NCBI GenBank assembly: GCA_028671895.1
Contig: CM053795.1
Location: forward strand, 12,979,501-13,043,500
DNA from: Oenanthe sinensis
Lineage: Eukaryota > Streptophyta > Magnoliopsida > Apiales > Apiaceae
Length of the DNA: 64,000 nucleotides
Reading direction: 5' to 3'
In this document: piece after piece, positions 14,115 to 26,035 of the stretch
Position numbering within the stretch: the first letter of the stretch is position 1
Layout of the letters: the number at the start of each line of letters is the position of its first letter
The notes under the pieces: model-generated
Database searches by the model: none
What the model saw: the letters and a program-made list of their open reading frames with translations, nothing else
Told to the model about the DNA's origin: nothing
Made by a program: the position numbers and the translations under genes

Positions 14115-14124
14115 ATGTTTTATT

Positions 14125-15440
14125 ATGAAACCAAACCGTTGGTTTAAAATACGGAAATCTGAATTAATCGGTTAAGCTACCGTACAGTAATTAATTGAGT
14201 AATTGATGATTAATTGATTAATCGGAGTATTAAATGAAAATAATTTAATAATAATATATAATTATATTTATTTAAAAATACCATATATTATTAGCATTTA
14301 AGTGATTTATATATAATAGTTATTATTTGATAATTAATTTTAATAATTATTTCATAAAACATATATAATTGCTATGAATTTAAAAGTGTATCTGGGATTT
14401 ATAAAATATTTAGGATCATACAATCCATATTCATTGTTAATTTTTAATATAAATATATTAATTATTAAATTTTAATTCTTTTTAAAAAATATTAATTTTA
14501 ACCAATTTTTGACCGTTTCAATCAATTTTTCCCGTCTCACCCAATTATTTAAAAAAATATATTCTTTGACTTGATTTTAAACACCGACTAACTCTCTATT
14601 TTATTAAAAATAGAGAAATATCAATTATTTTTAAATAGAGAAAATAATATATTAAAAATCTTGTTGAAATTTTTTATCTTATAATATTATAACCGAATTT
14701 AAAATCATTTATGTTAGCTTAGTTAACTCTAACCTAATCTTTTTTGTTAACTCAATATAGAGAAAAGTTATTTTTTAAAGATTTATTCTAAAAATATGAA
14801 AGAGTTAGTTTGACTATGGCACCGTTTATTCCCTTTATAAGTTGAAAAATACATACATTTTTCAATTTATAAATAACTTATAAGAAATCTTAAACGGGGT
14901 ATATATTTTTAAAACTTATTCTTTTATTCTTTTTCTATTTCTATGTACAAGAGTTGAGTATCTTTTATTTCAAATATTAAAATTTTGTTATTTAAATATT
15001 TGAAAACATTTTATGTATGTGGATTAGATAATGAATTTTTTTTGAATAAATAAAATCACTAACAAAATATCATATTTCGATACAATTTATTTTATAGAAT
15101 ATTATTTTCTGAAAAAACAATTATTCAGCAAATAAAATTAATCTCTTCTAAATTAATTTTTGAATCCATTATTTAAAAACGTTTCAAAAATGCTTAAATA
15201 CATTTTCAATGAAATACACACGTTTATATGTATAATTTTGATTCATTAACATCTTTCAATTAATTGAAGAATATTTAATAACATAATAAATCTTGTAACT
15301 CTCTTTCTAATTCATTTTTGCCTCACTTAATTTACTATATATACCCATGTGTCACATATCTTAGATGCAAATCATCATCAAGGTTGACGTTCATTCTCAC
15401 AACTTCATAAAAATAGTTCGCAGCATAATCACAGGCTATA
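14125..15440. other. AT-rich intergenic DNA and promoter of the peptide gene
   Basis: Very AT-rich, with no coding frame or defined repeat recognised. The last 130 bases probably hold the promoter and leader of the small secreted-peptide gene: a TATA-like TATATATA lies near 15339-15346, about 95 bases before its start codon. Confidence 0.55.
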
Positions 15441-16030
15441 ATGTCGAAGATATCACTTATCTTAATTATTTCTCTTGCACTCATACTTACGGGTAAGTTT
15501 ATGTTTACGAGTAAGACGATTATTGTGATATTATTTAGAGAAATTGTATATTAAAATGTAAATACATACTGTAATATACTACATAATATTAAGTAAGAGA
15601 ATTACGAGTGATACTTTTAATATTTTCAGATTTGTGGTATTTACTTCAAAGAATTATTGATTTTAATATTTTTGTAAAAGAATTTTTATTTTTCTATAAA
15701 ATTTATATCATATTTCTAAGAAAAAACAGTTTACTAAAAATAACTAACCCTCCTTTTCATGAATTTGTACCCGGTGATATTAATAAGAACAAATACAAAT
15801 TCTTTTGATATTTATAAGAATATAAATATAATAACTGTGTTTGTGTTGTTGTACAGGTTCGCAGTTGTCCAATGTTCTGGCTGAAGGAGCAGAGGCAAGT
15901 GCTGCACCGGGGCAATTTAAAATTGATGGACCTGGATGGCCATGCAGTGATGATAACGATTGCGAAAAGCAGTCCCAAATATTGTTTTTCCTGTAGGTGT
16001 GTTCGTGGTGGGTGTTATTTCTTTTGTTAA
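15441..16030 (+). pseudogene. Cysteine-rich secreted peptide gene with a frameshift
   Basis: Exon 1 (15441-15492) encodes a hydrophobic signal peptide beginning MSKISLILIISLAL. The donor GTAAGT and the acceptor TGTACAG at 15851-15857 join it in phase to exon 2 at 15858, whose product continues with an acidic segment containing PGWPCSDDNDCEK. The open frame then hits TAG at 15994-15996 after a short cysteine-poor tail. A frame change at about 15973 exposes a second cysteine-rich stretch (several C, a GGC motif) ending at TAA 16028-16030. This strongly suggests a broken gene for a small disulfide-rich, defensin-like or other plant cysteine-rich peptide. The exact family was not recognised. A rare splice variant or a sequencing indel are alternatives. 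Confidence 0.62.
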
Positions 16031-16560
16031 AGAAGAGTTCGATGTTTAATTGTATTTTGATAATTTAAATAATTAATAAAGTTTTCTTCTTTGCATAACT
16101 ACTGTTTTTGTCACCGTTAGTTATTTTTTTAATAATCAAGTTATGCTTATTGTAAGAAAATATATAATATAGTCGCACTAAAATTTATGATAGGAAAGGT
16201 ATATTAATTATACAAAACATATCAATGACATCTTTTTCTAATTTCTACACCTACAATACTTTAATAACTAAATTTAATTTTTAATACATAGAATCAAAAT
16301 TAATATACAATAAAACACATCAAATTTTCGTGCTAGGCCGGCCAAATATCACGTACGGAAAATCTTACAAATGCTAATGTAATTCATTGAATGTGTGAAT
16401 TTACTATAAATTGCGGCCTACTTATGTAAACTTCACTTGACACTGTAATGCACTTATAAATCTGAAAAATTATATAGTTATAAGAGTGTCATTAAAGGTG
16501 AGAGTGATAATTTCTACAGTGAAAGTGTTCATTTCTACGGTATTGTCAATTGTCACAAAA
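16031..16560. other. Intergenic, no gene seen
   Basis: AT-rich spacer. The first 60-80 bases probably form the 3' untranslated region of the peptide gene (AATAATAAAG-type sequence near 16070). Nothing else was recognised. Confidence 0.5.
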
Positions 16561-16564
16561 CCCC

Positions 16565-16795
16565 AAAACTTTATTTATGTGTTTACCACTTCACCTACTG
16601 AAATGGAATTTCAGCAAAGACATTTTCCAAATTCATAGATGCAATAACATCGTGAAGCGTTTGTGGCAGAGACCAAACAAATGCATCTCCTTTCCTAGTT
16701 CTCCCGCTAAGCTAACTACATATAAGTGGTTATCCATCAAAATCTCATTCACTACCACAATGAGCGGGTCTCAAAAATGCTCCCTGAGAAATCAA
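16565..16795 (-). pseudogene. Degenerate duplicate of the last ALG13 exon
   Basis: This stretch aligns base by base with the real ALG13 last exon at 17160-17398. Shared blocks include TTTTCCAAATTCATAGATGC, GGTTATCCATCAAA, TTCACTACCACAAT and GCTCCCTGAG. Indels and substitutions destroy the minus-strand reading frame. It lies directly downstream of the functional gene, so it looks like an old tandem duplication. The 94-codon open frame on the plus strand (16550-16834) is antisense to it and is not a gene. Confidence 0.85.
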
Positions 16796-16857
16796 ATTTT
16801 GACAAATATTTTCCACCTAGTACATACTTCATAGGGCATTTTACATGATATATTGAT

Positions 16858-17023
16858 CTCCAAAAGCACACCAATTTCATGAGTCCATTCCATGAAGGAA
16901 CATGGTATTAGCCAAGTAATATATATATCTTCCACTGCAAGCAGACCAATCTCATCAGTCATGACTCCATCCCACAGAGGAACATGGGATTAGCCAAGAA
17001 ATAGATATATCATACACTGCAAG
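16858..17023. repeat. Two diverged direct repeats of about 80 bp
   Basis: The segments at about 16860-16940 and 16941-17023 share ordered blocks: ACCAAT, TCCAT, GGAACATGG, ATTAGCCAAG, ATATATC and CACTGCAAGC. They lie between the ALG13 gene and its broken exon copy and probably belong to the same local duplication history. Confidence 0.75.
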
Positions 17024-17129
17024 CGTTTTAAAGACAATTAAATGATTTAACAAGTCAATGAGCTCGTGTTACAAAACTTACGTGACTTCAGTGTTTTTAA
17101 ACACACCTTGGTGTACGAGTCCTCAAGAC

Positions 17130-19747
17130 TTAAGTGTATTTGGGAAACCCCAGATATCTGTTTATGAGTTTAGCTACTGGAGTGGCGTCACCTGATTTGT
17201 ATGGAATGAGATTTTCCAAATTCATAGATGCAATAACACTGTAAAGCGTTTGGGGCCGAGCACAAAACAAATGCTTCCTGTCTGCTAGTTCTGCTAGTTC
17301 TTCTGCTAACTCAATTTGATGGTTATCCATCAAATCCTCGTTCACTACCACAATAAGTGGTTTACCCAGCCGCAGTGTCTCAAATATGCTCCCTGAGCCT
17401 GCAGGATATTAAATGTTGTCAAGCACTTCTTGTTAATTTTAAACTTCAGAGGGCATTTTATTTGATATCTTGATCATGCAATAGTGACTGAGGTTTAAAT
17501 ATGACAACTGACATGTTCAAGAAGCCATTGTATGATGTACATACATGATAGTAATACACGAATGTGCGCAGATGCAAACACGTGCATGCATTATGCACTC
17601 AAAATAAAGTTATCGACGTTCTAATCTCACAGCTATTAGTTCACACATTAAGCTTTTTGTGAGTCTGTGACTACCCGATAGCCAATACTGAATTTCACTG
17701 TTCTCCTGTGCATCTAATTTAGAACAATTCAAAAACAGTCAGAAAGATTGAAAGGTACTACATTTCGGCAAGGAGATCAGATTGGTTTATGAGAGGGGAA
17801 TCATGCAAAGACTGGATAACTGCACCAGCTACTCGATCCTGTACATATCTTTTCCTTCTCCAGTGTTTTCTATTGTTTTATCCCTTATTCTTACAAATGG
17901 TATTTAGTTTGTAAATGGTTAGGATGACAGACTTGTTCCTAAAAGTTTGGGTTTAAGAGTTGTGCCTTGCTTTGCGGCTGTGAAAACAACTTGACCATAT
18001 TATCCTGAACCGTGTGATAGTTGAATATACTTAATGCAGATCTGACTCTCATTTGGTTGTGAGCAGTAGATGAGCAAATAAACAACTATTAAGATGCTAC
18101 ACAAATGAATTTCATATCAGTCCACATAGTCTTTTATGAAATCAGCAGTCTAGTGCAGGCTACCAGAGTCCAACAAGCAACACTTGCTTTTCTATCTCTA
18201 TAATTGCAACTGAACAAGATATTTAGAAGCAGACAAATTTACCAGTCCATACCAACTGTGTTCAGAGTTAAAAAATCCGAAAAAAGGGGAAAGGAAAGAT
18301 AATTAGTTTTTTTAAATTTCTTTCCGATCATGTTTTTGAGTTTCTCAGTACAAAGCAAAGGGAGAGAAGATTCATTCAATTTCCTTCCCATAAATAGGAA
18401 AAATGGAAGAGAAGGCAAAACCACACAAGTTTATATATTATATTTATCCTTGAATGCCCGTCCTCTTCCTTTCAACAAATTGTTGCTCCATGCTTTCTTT
18501 TCCTTCCTAAAAAATTTGGGAACACGTGAAAGAAACATTTTGTAAAGAAAGAAACATTTTAAATTATTTTCTTTCAACTCCTTTTCTTGTCTTTTCTTTT
18601 CTTCTACAAAAAAAACTAGGGAACACAGTGTAAAGAAACATGTGATTAGCAAAAGTAACTGATAAATCACAAGCATATTAAAGGCAGATAAACAGGAACA
18701 AAGCCTAGGTACTACCTAAATGTTCATCAGGACATTCCATGGTTCTTTAGTATTACCTGCATGACTGATGACAAGAGATGCTTCTTTTAAATAGTCAGCA
18801 ATGCTAGATGAAAAAGTGAAATACTCAACATTCAGAGACCCACCTTCTCCACTGGACTGTATGAATTAAAAAAACTTGTTAGTAGAATTTGGTGGCTAAT
18901 AAAAATAAACTATTTTCTAATATAAAGAAATACTATACGACTATACGTCAACTCCTAAAATATTTACAAAATAAATAAACTAAATGCTCTGATAGAGGTC
19001 CACAGTTTCCCAAACGCTACATGTCGAGGTACCCTATGAATTGAATAAGTTAAAAGATTTTTTTTTTAAAATAAGATATTTCACTTATAAGATTACTCAG
19101 CACACAGAAGAGTAGAAATAGTTTACATATTTTAATGGGAATCAAGGATAAAATGATTTACCAGGGTAACTTGATACCAAAAGATAACTACCGACTCTTA
19201 TAATGAATATAAAACAATTGCCATCCATCTCCTTGACTTCTATTTCATATCATATTGCCATATTAAAAAAATGGTGCTCACGTTATCACCAAATTATATT
19301 TCACACCCGTGACCCGTTCTTATCTATGGTTCATTTTATGGCAGCCCAGTAGCCAATCTTTAAAGTACCTAGAGGGAGTGAAGTTTCTTTTTTGGACTTT
19401 CACAAATTATTACCTTTTCGGATAGTAATAGGACGCTCGTGTAAAATCCAGGCAGCAAAGCTTTTTATTTTAGTACAAGACAGATTACAACAGATTAAGA
19501 CTCCTAATTGTAGACAAACTAATGTTTCGCTTCAAAAGTGCATAAATAATATAAAATTTACACATACCTTCGCAGGGAAGCAGGAACCACGGCCCATTTG
19601 AATAATAAGGTCAGTGTAGCCCCTCTTACATAATTCTTCTTTAACTTCATGACTGTCCACTGCTCTAACAAGAGTATCAAAACTGGTTGTTCCAACTGTA
19701 ACAAAAATTATTCTCCTAGGCTTTAAATTCTCGGCAATATCAACCAT
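17130..19747 (-). CDS. ALG13: ALG13-type UDP-GlcNAc transferase catalytic subunit
   Basis: ALG13 pairs with membrane-bound ALG14 at the cytosolic face of the ER to add the second GlcNAc to the dolichol-linked N-glycan precursor. Three exons were placed: 19747-19568 ([20 protein letters not shown] then FDTLVRAV and DLIIQMGRG), 18856-18757 ([20 protein letters not shown] then ISHAG) and 17398-17130 ([32 protein letters not shown], ending FPKYT). All junctions are GT-AG. The total is 549 bases, a 182-residue protein, close to the short ALG13 form of other eukaryotes. The glycosyltransferase family 28 C-terminal features VTVGT near the start and ISHAGSGS/E-L-x-GKP in the nucleotide-sugar site are intact. 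The gene is flanked 3' by a decayed copy of its own last exon. Confidence 0.93.
17399..18756 (-). other. Large second intron of ALG13
   Basis: About 1.36 kb between exons 2 and 3. It is AT-rich with polypyrimidine/polypurine tracts at 18330-18620; the open frames on both strands there are compositional. No nested gene was recognised. Confidence 0.8.
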
Positions 19748-21170
19748 CTTGTTTTAGCCTTGTATTACCACGGAAAGCAACCAGGTTTAGCAACTATGAG
19801 CTATCATAAAAGATTAGACGTCAGTTATAATTAATACAGCCGATGTGAACTAAAAACAACATTACAAGACAATTGAAGGTAGTATTAATTTGGGATTTAT
19901 AGCATATAATAAATATTCTAGCTAACATTTGCTTTGCGAAATCAGTGTCATTACACTTCTGACTAACATCTACTTTCAACCTAAGTACATTTCTATATAT
20001 CAATTACATCATTTTTAAAATCTAAAGAGTACAGGATTTTAAAAAGTCCGTAGAAATCTAGTTGTATTCAATTAAGATTCTAAAATATCTATTGAGATCT
20101 TGTGGTATTGAATTAGAATAAAGTTATCCCAAAAAATCTGACGCATTCAATCAACATTTTATAGCCTTTTAAAATTTAGTGGTATTATGATTTTTTTGGA
20201 TTTCATAAAGTGGTGGATTTCGATGGATTTCATAGTGTTTTCTATCCTTAAAAAAATCTGGAAAAAGTCTATGATATTTTGACGATTTTAGACAAATTCT
20301 GCCTAAAGAGACTCTGCATCAACTCAATCTAATGTCACGTAGAATGAAAATCAACTACAATCTTTTAGAATCTATAGATTACTAATAATCTCATAAAACT
20401 CTCAGTCTGAATCAAATGCACTCACCTAACTTTAGATTCGGATATTTTAAATTTATGTATATATTATATTTTAAAAAATAAGTTGATACATATAATTTTA
20501 ATTAATACAGGTTCATAAATTATAAACACAAGCATAATATCTAATATAATATGATAGTCGTACAAACTAAAATTAACTTAATGCTATATATTGTTAAATA
20601 ATAATATAATTATAATTATTATTATTATATTTGTAAAGATTATTATAGTGTCGTATAAAAATTTAAGACTTTAAGTGCTACATTATATATATATATATAT
20701 AATTATAAGACGTAAAATAATAAGTTTAAAAAATTAATGAGATGCAAGGACACAAACTTCAAGCATTGGTATAAGGCAGTGGAAGTAGAGGTCTGATACC
20801 TGAAATGAAGATTACTAATTTACCTCGTACCAATGTGGAAAAAAATGTGGAGGTTGGGGAGGGGAGAAACATGAATATAAAGTTGCAACCACTCACACAA
20901 TTTATTCACTAGGTTAGGAGGATATCTGCGAAAGAACAAATATTTTTTGTTGTTGTTGACAATACGTAAAAAAATGCAAAGAGATAAAATTTGAATACAG
21001 GCTCTCCTCATTAGGAATCCAGCATGGAAGTTGGTGTTTTTAGTAACTAATATAGGTTAAACATACACATTCAATGACAGAAACACACACGAAAAAATTA
21101 GAAACATTCAATGAGATATCCCACTTATCCTACACGTCCAACGTATCTGATTTAAAATCTAATCCACGCG
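19748..21170. other. Intergenic; possible old MITE remnant near 20030-20430
   Basis: No gene was recognised. The stretch near 20030-20430 repeats phrases such as GTATTCAATTAAGATT and GGTATTGAATTAGAATA and ends with TGAATCAAATGCACTC. This composition is typical of old palindromic MITEs, but no clean terminal repeats or target duplication were found. Confidence 0.4.
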
Positions 21171-21179
21171 CTTCCTCTA

Positions 21180-21600
21180 CCTGGTCACCAGGGCAATCCG
21201 CATCCCAAACAACCGCGTACCATCCTTAGCCACAAATTTGCCCATAAAATTCATTATCAGCTCCACCGCGAGACCACTCACCTTATCCAAATCAGCAGCC
21301 ACAAAATCAAATTCACAACGTAGCTGCACAAACTTCTTAATAGATCCAGCTGTGGTTTCGGTGCTGCATTCTCTTTTCTAAGCCGTGCATTCTCTTTGAT
21401 AATTTGGCTTCAGCGCTTGAGTTAATGCACCACTGTTGTAGCCATCGCTGATGAATTCAACAATATGACTTGCTCTTCGCATTGGCTCAAAGACGTCCCT
21501 CAAACTAAGATTAATTATCCTCAACAAAAAACATTTAATTTGAATAATGTGGTTGGTTATCACCTGAGCCATTTTCAATCTCAAAACAGACTCTCGGGTG
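21180..21600 (-). pseudogene. Remnant of a class-B heat shock factor-like gene (C-terminal part)
   Basis: On the minus strand, different frames give pieces resembling the C-terminal exon of the HSF-like genes at 24-30 kb. They are a leucine-zipper-like stretch IIKENARLRKENAA, then LDLLRSLCSYVVN, and finally RLFGMRI, a variant of the LFGV repressor tetrapeptide of class-B plant HSFs. Stops and frame changes (for example TAG after RECTA, near 21378) show it is dead. No DNA-binding exon was found upstream. Confidence 0.6.
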
Positions 21601-24060
21601 AGAGGTGTACTAATATAAACAAAACATACAAATTAAGCACTTCTCCTAACATCTTAAAACTTAATGCATTCGGAAGAGCTAGAAACTTAACAAAACAGGG
21701 TTGGAAGTTTGAGCAACTTAACAAATAGGGTTGGAAGTTTGAGCCGAGCCGTTCATGTGTATAAAAAGAATCCAGAATAATCTATAGACTAAAACAAGCA
21801 AGACAATGAGAACAAACACTCTACTTAAATCACTGACATTTCCGCATAAAAAATAGAATTCCAACTAACATTCTTTATGCAAAATCAGGATCACTACACT
21901 TCTAAAATAGCCTCTGCTTCTCACTTACAAGTAGATTTCTAAATTCTAAACATAAAGCTCCATATAAAACCTCAAGCTACAGCTTATATATAACATCATT
22001 TGTCGATTTTCTTCAAAAAGAAAACAAATAACATAAGTTAATGCAGACCCCATTAACTCCAATCAACAAAACAATAAATCCACTCAGAAATAATCAAAGA
22101 AAACAGATAATAAAGCATGTACATAGATACACAAACAAAATATATAATATGTAAATTATAAATTAAAGTTATAAGCAATACATATATACGTGCATACCTC
22201 AGAACCATCTCTGTTACATCTGCGTTCTTGCGGATCCGAAAGATTCAAACTTTGAACCCGAATCACCAATTTGGGTATCGTTCGGTTGCTTTATTTCAGT
22301 AGCATGTGTGTATATTATTAGTTTTTTTTACTTTATATTTTTATGAATTTTCAATATTATTATTGTTAGTTTATTTTGTTGTAGATATAATAAATAATTT
22401 GAAATAAAATATATAATAATCTTTCAAATTCATACTTGGTTTTAAAGATCAGTATGTTCCTGTCAAAAAAAAAAGATCAGTCTGTTGAATCTTGTAACAA
22501 AATTAATATAATTTGTTATTAGATTTATAATATTTATTTTTATAAATATTAAATTATAATAAATTCAATTGTGAATAAACTAAAATACAAACTCAAAAAG
22601 TCTAATATGATTTTAAAAAAGATGTTTTTACAAAAAAGTAAATAGTATATGTAAATATAAATTCATGTTCGGTATTTACTAAAATAAATGTTGAAATTTT
22701 TAAAAAGTCCATTTTTTCTGTGTTATCATTTTTTTAAAGTAAATTTTAGTTTAATGGTTTGTACTAAAAATTATTTATAATTTGTTGTTCGTTATATACA
22801 AATCAACAGTTTAATAATTAAATAAAATATTTTAAAATAACATATAAACTCTTATAAAAAACCCAAACCCCATTAATAATTTGAGAGGTATTTTTATTTA
22901 TTCAGTTACTCTCTCTCTATATATATCTATATATATATATATGCTATTTTCATTCATTCAATTCAGACCATTCCAAAATTAGAATCAACTTTTTATATAT
23001 AATTTTGAGTTGGTGTTGTGAATACAATTTAAGTGGTTTTGTTACCCTAAACTCATGTGCAATTCAGAGCTAAATGAACTTAAAATTGTAACTTATGACT
23101 AGTTGCTTAACGTAATAAGTCGGTAGCTTTGGATAATTTTGTATTCTGAGTGATTTATGAGTTTTTAAAAATGTAATAATAAAAATAAAAGTGATTTATT
23201 AGTAATTTATAACATATTGATAACTTTTATCAAAATAAAAAAATAATAAGTCACCGAAAAAAATACACAATTAGAAGTTAGTTTCTCACTGACTTTAAAT
23301 CGGTTTTGACTTAGTACGGACATTTTTTAGTTTAAAGTCGGAAACAACTTTAAGCTTAAAGTTTAGCCAAACAGCAATATTGGGTGTATTTTGTAGTTGA
23401 ACATACGAAAATATATTACAAATAATGAATAATGAATAATTTTTATTTTATGAAAATCCATATAATGCTTTGAAATATAATCTTTAATAATTATTTTGCT
23501 AATTTATAAATAACAACTATCAATTTAAAAAATATTTGTACGAACTACTAAATTATGATTTTCTCTTTTTTTATTATCAATTCTACTAAACAAAATGAAT
23601 CCTTTTTATGGGTATGATCCCTAATTAATATGTTTCAGCATAAGGATGATATTCAGATCTAATTAAAAAAAATTAAAATTCTTATGATAAAACATATTAA
23701 TACGAGGTCTATTCATCAAACTCACATTTACACATTTTAAAAATTCATATTTTATACACCATTTTATTGTGGTGTTGTGTTATGACTTGCGAATGTAAAT
23801 AGGGGTATATAGCCCAGACTGATATCAAAGCTAATACAACGTGTTGTTTAGCTCTCACAGAGTCGCAGTTGAATTAGTTTTTGTTAAGTCATCTCCTAGT
23901 CCCATATGCCTTATAAAAAAACAGTGCACGTATGCAGAATAAGAAAAACATTCTAAACGGAGCCATCCATAATTCACATACATTGAACATTCATTAATAT
24001 ACTCTAGTACCCTAGTGTAGATAGTACGATATAACATAAATTTATAAAACAAAAGGAAAA
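21601..24060. other. AT-rich intergenic, includes simple repeats and 3' flank of an HSF copy
   Basis: No gene was recognised. A (TC)n/(TA)n microsatellite lies at about 22909-22951. The stretch at about 22190-22300 is GC-richer and could be a leader or promoter for a minus-strand transcript, but no gene could be attached to it. The last 130 bases match the 3' flanks of the other HSF-like copies. Confidence 0.5.
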
Positions 24061-24065
24061 AAAAT

Positions 24066-24850
24066 CAAATTTTGGAAGACAAGAATATATCCAAATCTCA
24101 CGCATCCTACCCACCCGCTTCTCCCACTGATGATCACCATCCCACTAGCTATTCACCTCGATTTCAACGCCAAACAATCGAGGGTTCCTTTGCGCCGCTG
24201 CTAGCCTCCATCACAACACTACTCCCCGCTTTACGGCCTGCTAAATCCTTCATCAAACCAGTAATATTTCCGAAGATACTCATAAAACTATGCAGCTCTT
24301 GTTTCAGCGCCGCATTTTCTATATATTTTCATTTTTTTGTTTTCTTGCAGAATCTCCGCACCAGCGAGTGCTATAGCCCCTGACGGAGAGCTCGAGGAGA
24401 TCTCCGTATCCTCTATTGTGTTTGAAGATGATACTTGGATCGCTGGAGTTGGTGTTCGTTCATTCTATCTCGATAAGCCTCTCATATGTACATTTCTTGA
24501 TTATATATCTCATGCTGGAATTCAAGAAATACGTTAGACACCTTCTTAAAACCCTACAAAATATATAACATGCATTCAATCATTTCATCCAATCACACAG
24601 AGATATTAATGATTAGATCAATGAGAAACGTGAAAACTAAGAAATTTACATAATTTTTATTCTGAAAACTTTTTATTTCTCTCTTAAAACTGAAACTTAT
24701 ACAAATAAATAGTTGAGATTCAAGCCTTAATGCTTACATAAGTAGCTGAAGAATTTATTGTGCTGGAAATATTTGGGTCAGTATTACTATCATCCCCCAG
24801 TCTGTAAGTTTTCTCCAAAAAACGTGTTGGGATAAATTGAAATACATGTT
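24066..24850 (-). pseudogene. Class-B HSF-like copy 1, dead
   Basis: The C-terminal exon (24545-24150) shows pieces in several frames: ERLIEIE, IQVSSSNTIEDTEISSSSPS, ENAALKQELHSFMSIFGNIT and RLFGVEI. The last carries the LFGV repressor motif characteristic of class-B heat stress factors. Stops and indels interrupt it repeatedly. Only scraps of the DNA-binding exon survive at 24838-24737 (FLEKTYRLGDDSNTD, then a deletion, then the donor TATGTAAGC). It is clearly paralogous to the copies at 26.0-26.8 and 29.3-30.2 kb. Confidence 0.8.
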
Positions 24851-24860
24851 GTTTAGCTCC

Positions 24861-26035
24861 TCCGGGAGTGATGGTTTCTTTGGTTTATCTCATAAATTAT
24901 TTATAAATTAAAAAATAAATAGTTTCTTTAAATTATAAAAAATATCAAATATTATTTAAGTCGTGTTCAGTTGAATTTATTGAATTTAGAATGAAATTGA
25001 GAATACAATAAGATTTATATTTATATTGCGTATAGATGGTAAAATAATCAAATACAACAGATATCTGATTCAAAATTCAAAATTTTAAATTTATTAAACC
25101 CGATTTTTGGGATTAGGAAATGAATTTAATTTTTAGACCCGAAAATTTTGCATTAGGATTTGAATTTGAATTATGTCGATTCGAAATCTGATCCAAAATA
25201 TGATCTAAATCCGATACGAATACGAGACTTGAAGAAAACATATATGATCTAAATTGTATTTTTTTAAAATATTCGTAACGATTGTGATTCGATTTAAACG
25301 AAAATGATAAATAAAGTGATGAACACATTTTTGATTAAACTTTTATCATATTTTTTATTAAATCGTGAATCACTTGCTTTATTTTAATCGGTGAATGATA
25401 CATATAAATTATTGTATAAATGTAATTAACATTGAACTAATTTTCTACGTGTATTTTTGATATTTGAACTAATTAAATTATTTTTCAATTTTTGAATATT
25501 GGAAAAATATGATACGATCCAAATCCCGATAAATTTGGATTTGAATTTTTTTTATTAATTTTTAGATTTGAATTTATTATTCAAATCCAAAAATATTTGA
25601 ATTTGGATTCGGATTTCTGAAAATCCGGCCGAAATGACATCCCTTCAGTAAGATTTTAATAATTTGTATTCTTTTATTTCTTTCAAAATATTTAAATTAA
25701 AATTTCCTAGAATATTTAATTATAAAAAAATTTCCTCTTTTGTATTTATTTCCTATTATTACTACCTCATTTCTTTCTTTATGAATTTCATTTATAATTT
25801 AATTTTCTCACTATTTAGGAAATAACTTTATAATAATATTTTTTTAAATGCACATATGTATAACAAGACCAGCATACTAAACGAAGCAATCCATACATTC
25901 AACATTTCCTTATTTTCATACCCTATATATATTGCAGTATGGTAGTAGATATAGCATGGTATAACTTAAATTTGAAAAAAGGAAAAAGTCAAATTTAAAA
26001 GAAGTTTTTTTAGTGGGCCCATAAAAATCCAAATC
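24861..26035. other. Intergenic between HSF copies 1 and 2
   Basis: AT-rich. From 24970 to 25640 there are many short repeats of GATTTGAAT/AAATCCGA type, the low-complexity remains of an old repeat. From 25860 on, the 3' flank shared with the other HSF copies starts (GCATACTAAACGAAGC and following). Confidence 0.5.

Noticed and set aside
16550..16834. 94-codon plus-strand open frame
   Set aside because: It lies antisense to the degenerate copy of the ALG13 last exon; the similarity is on the minus strand, so the frame is a shadow.
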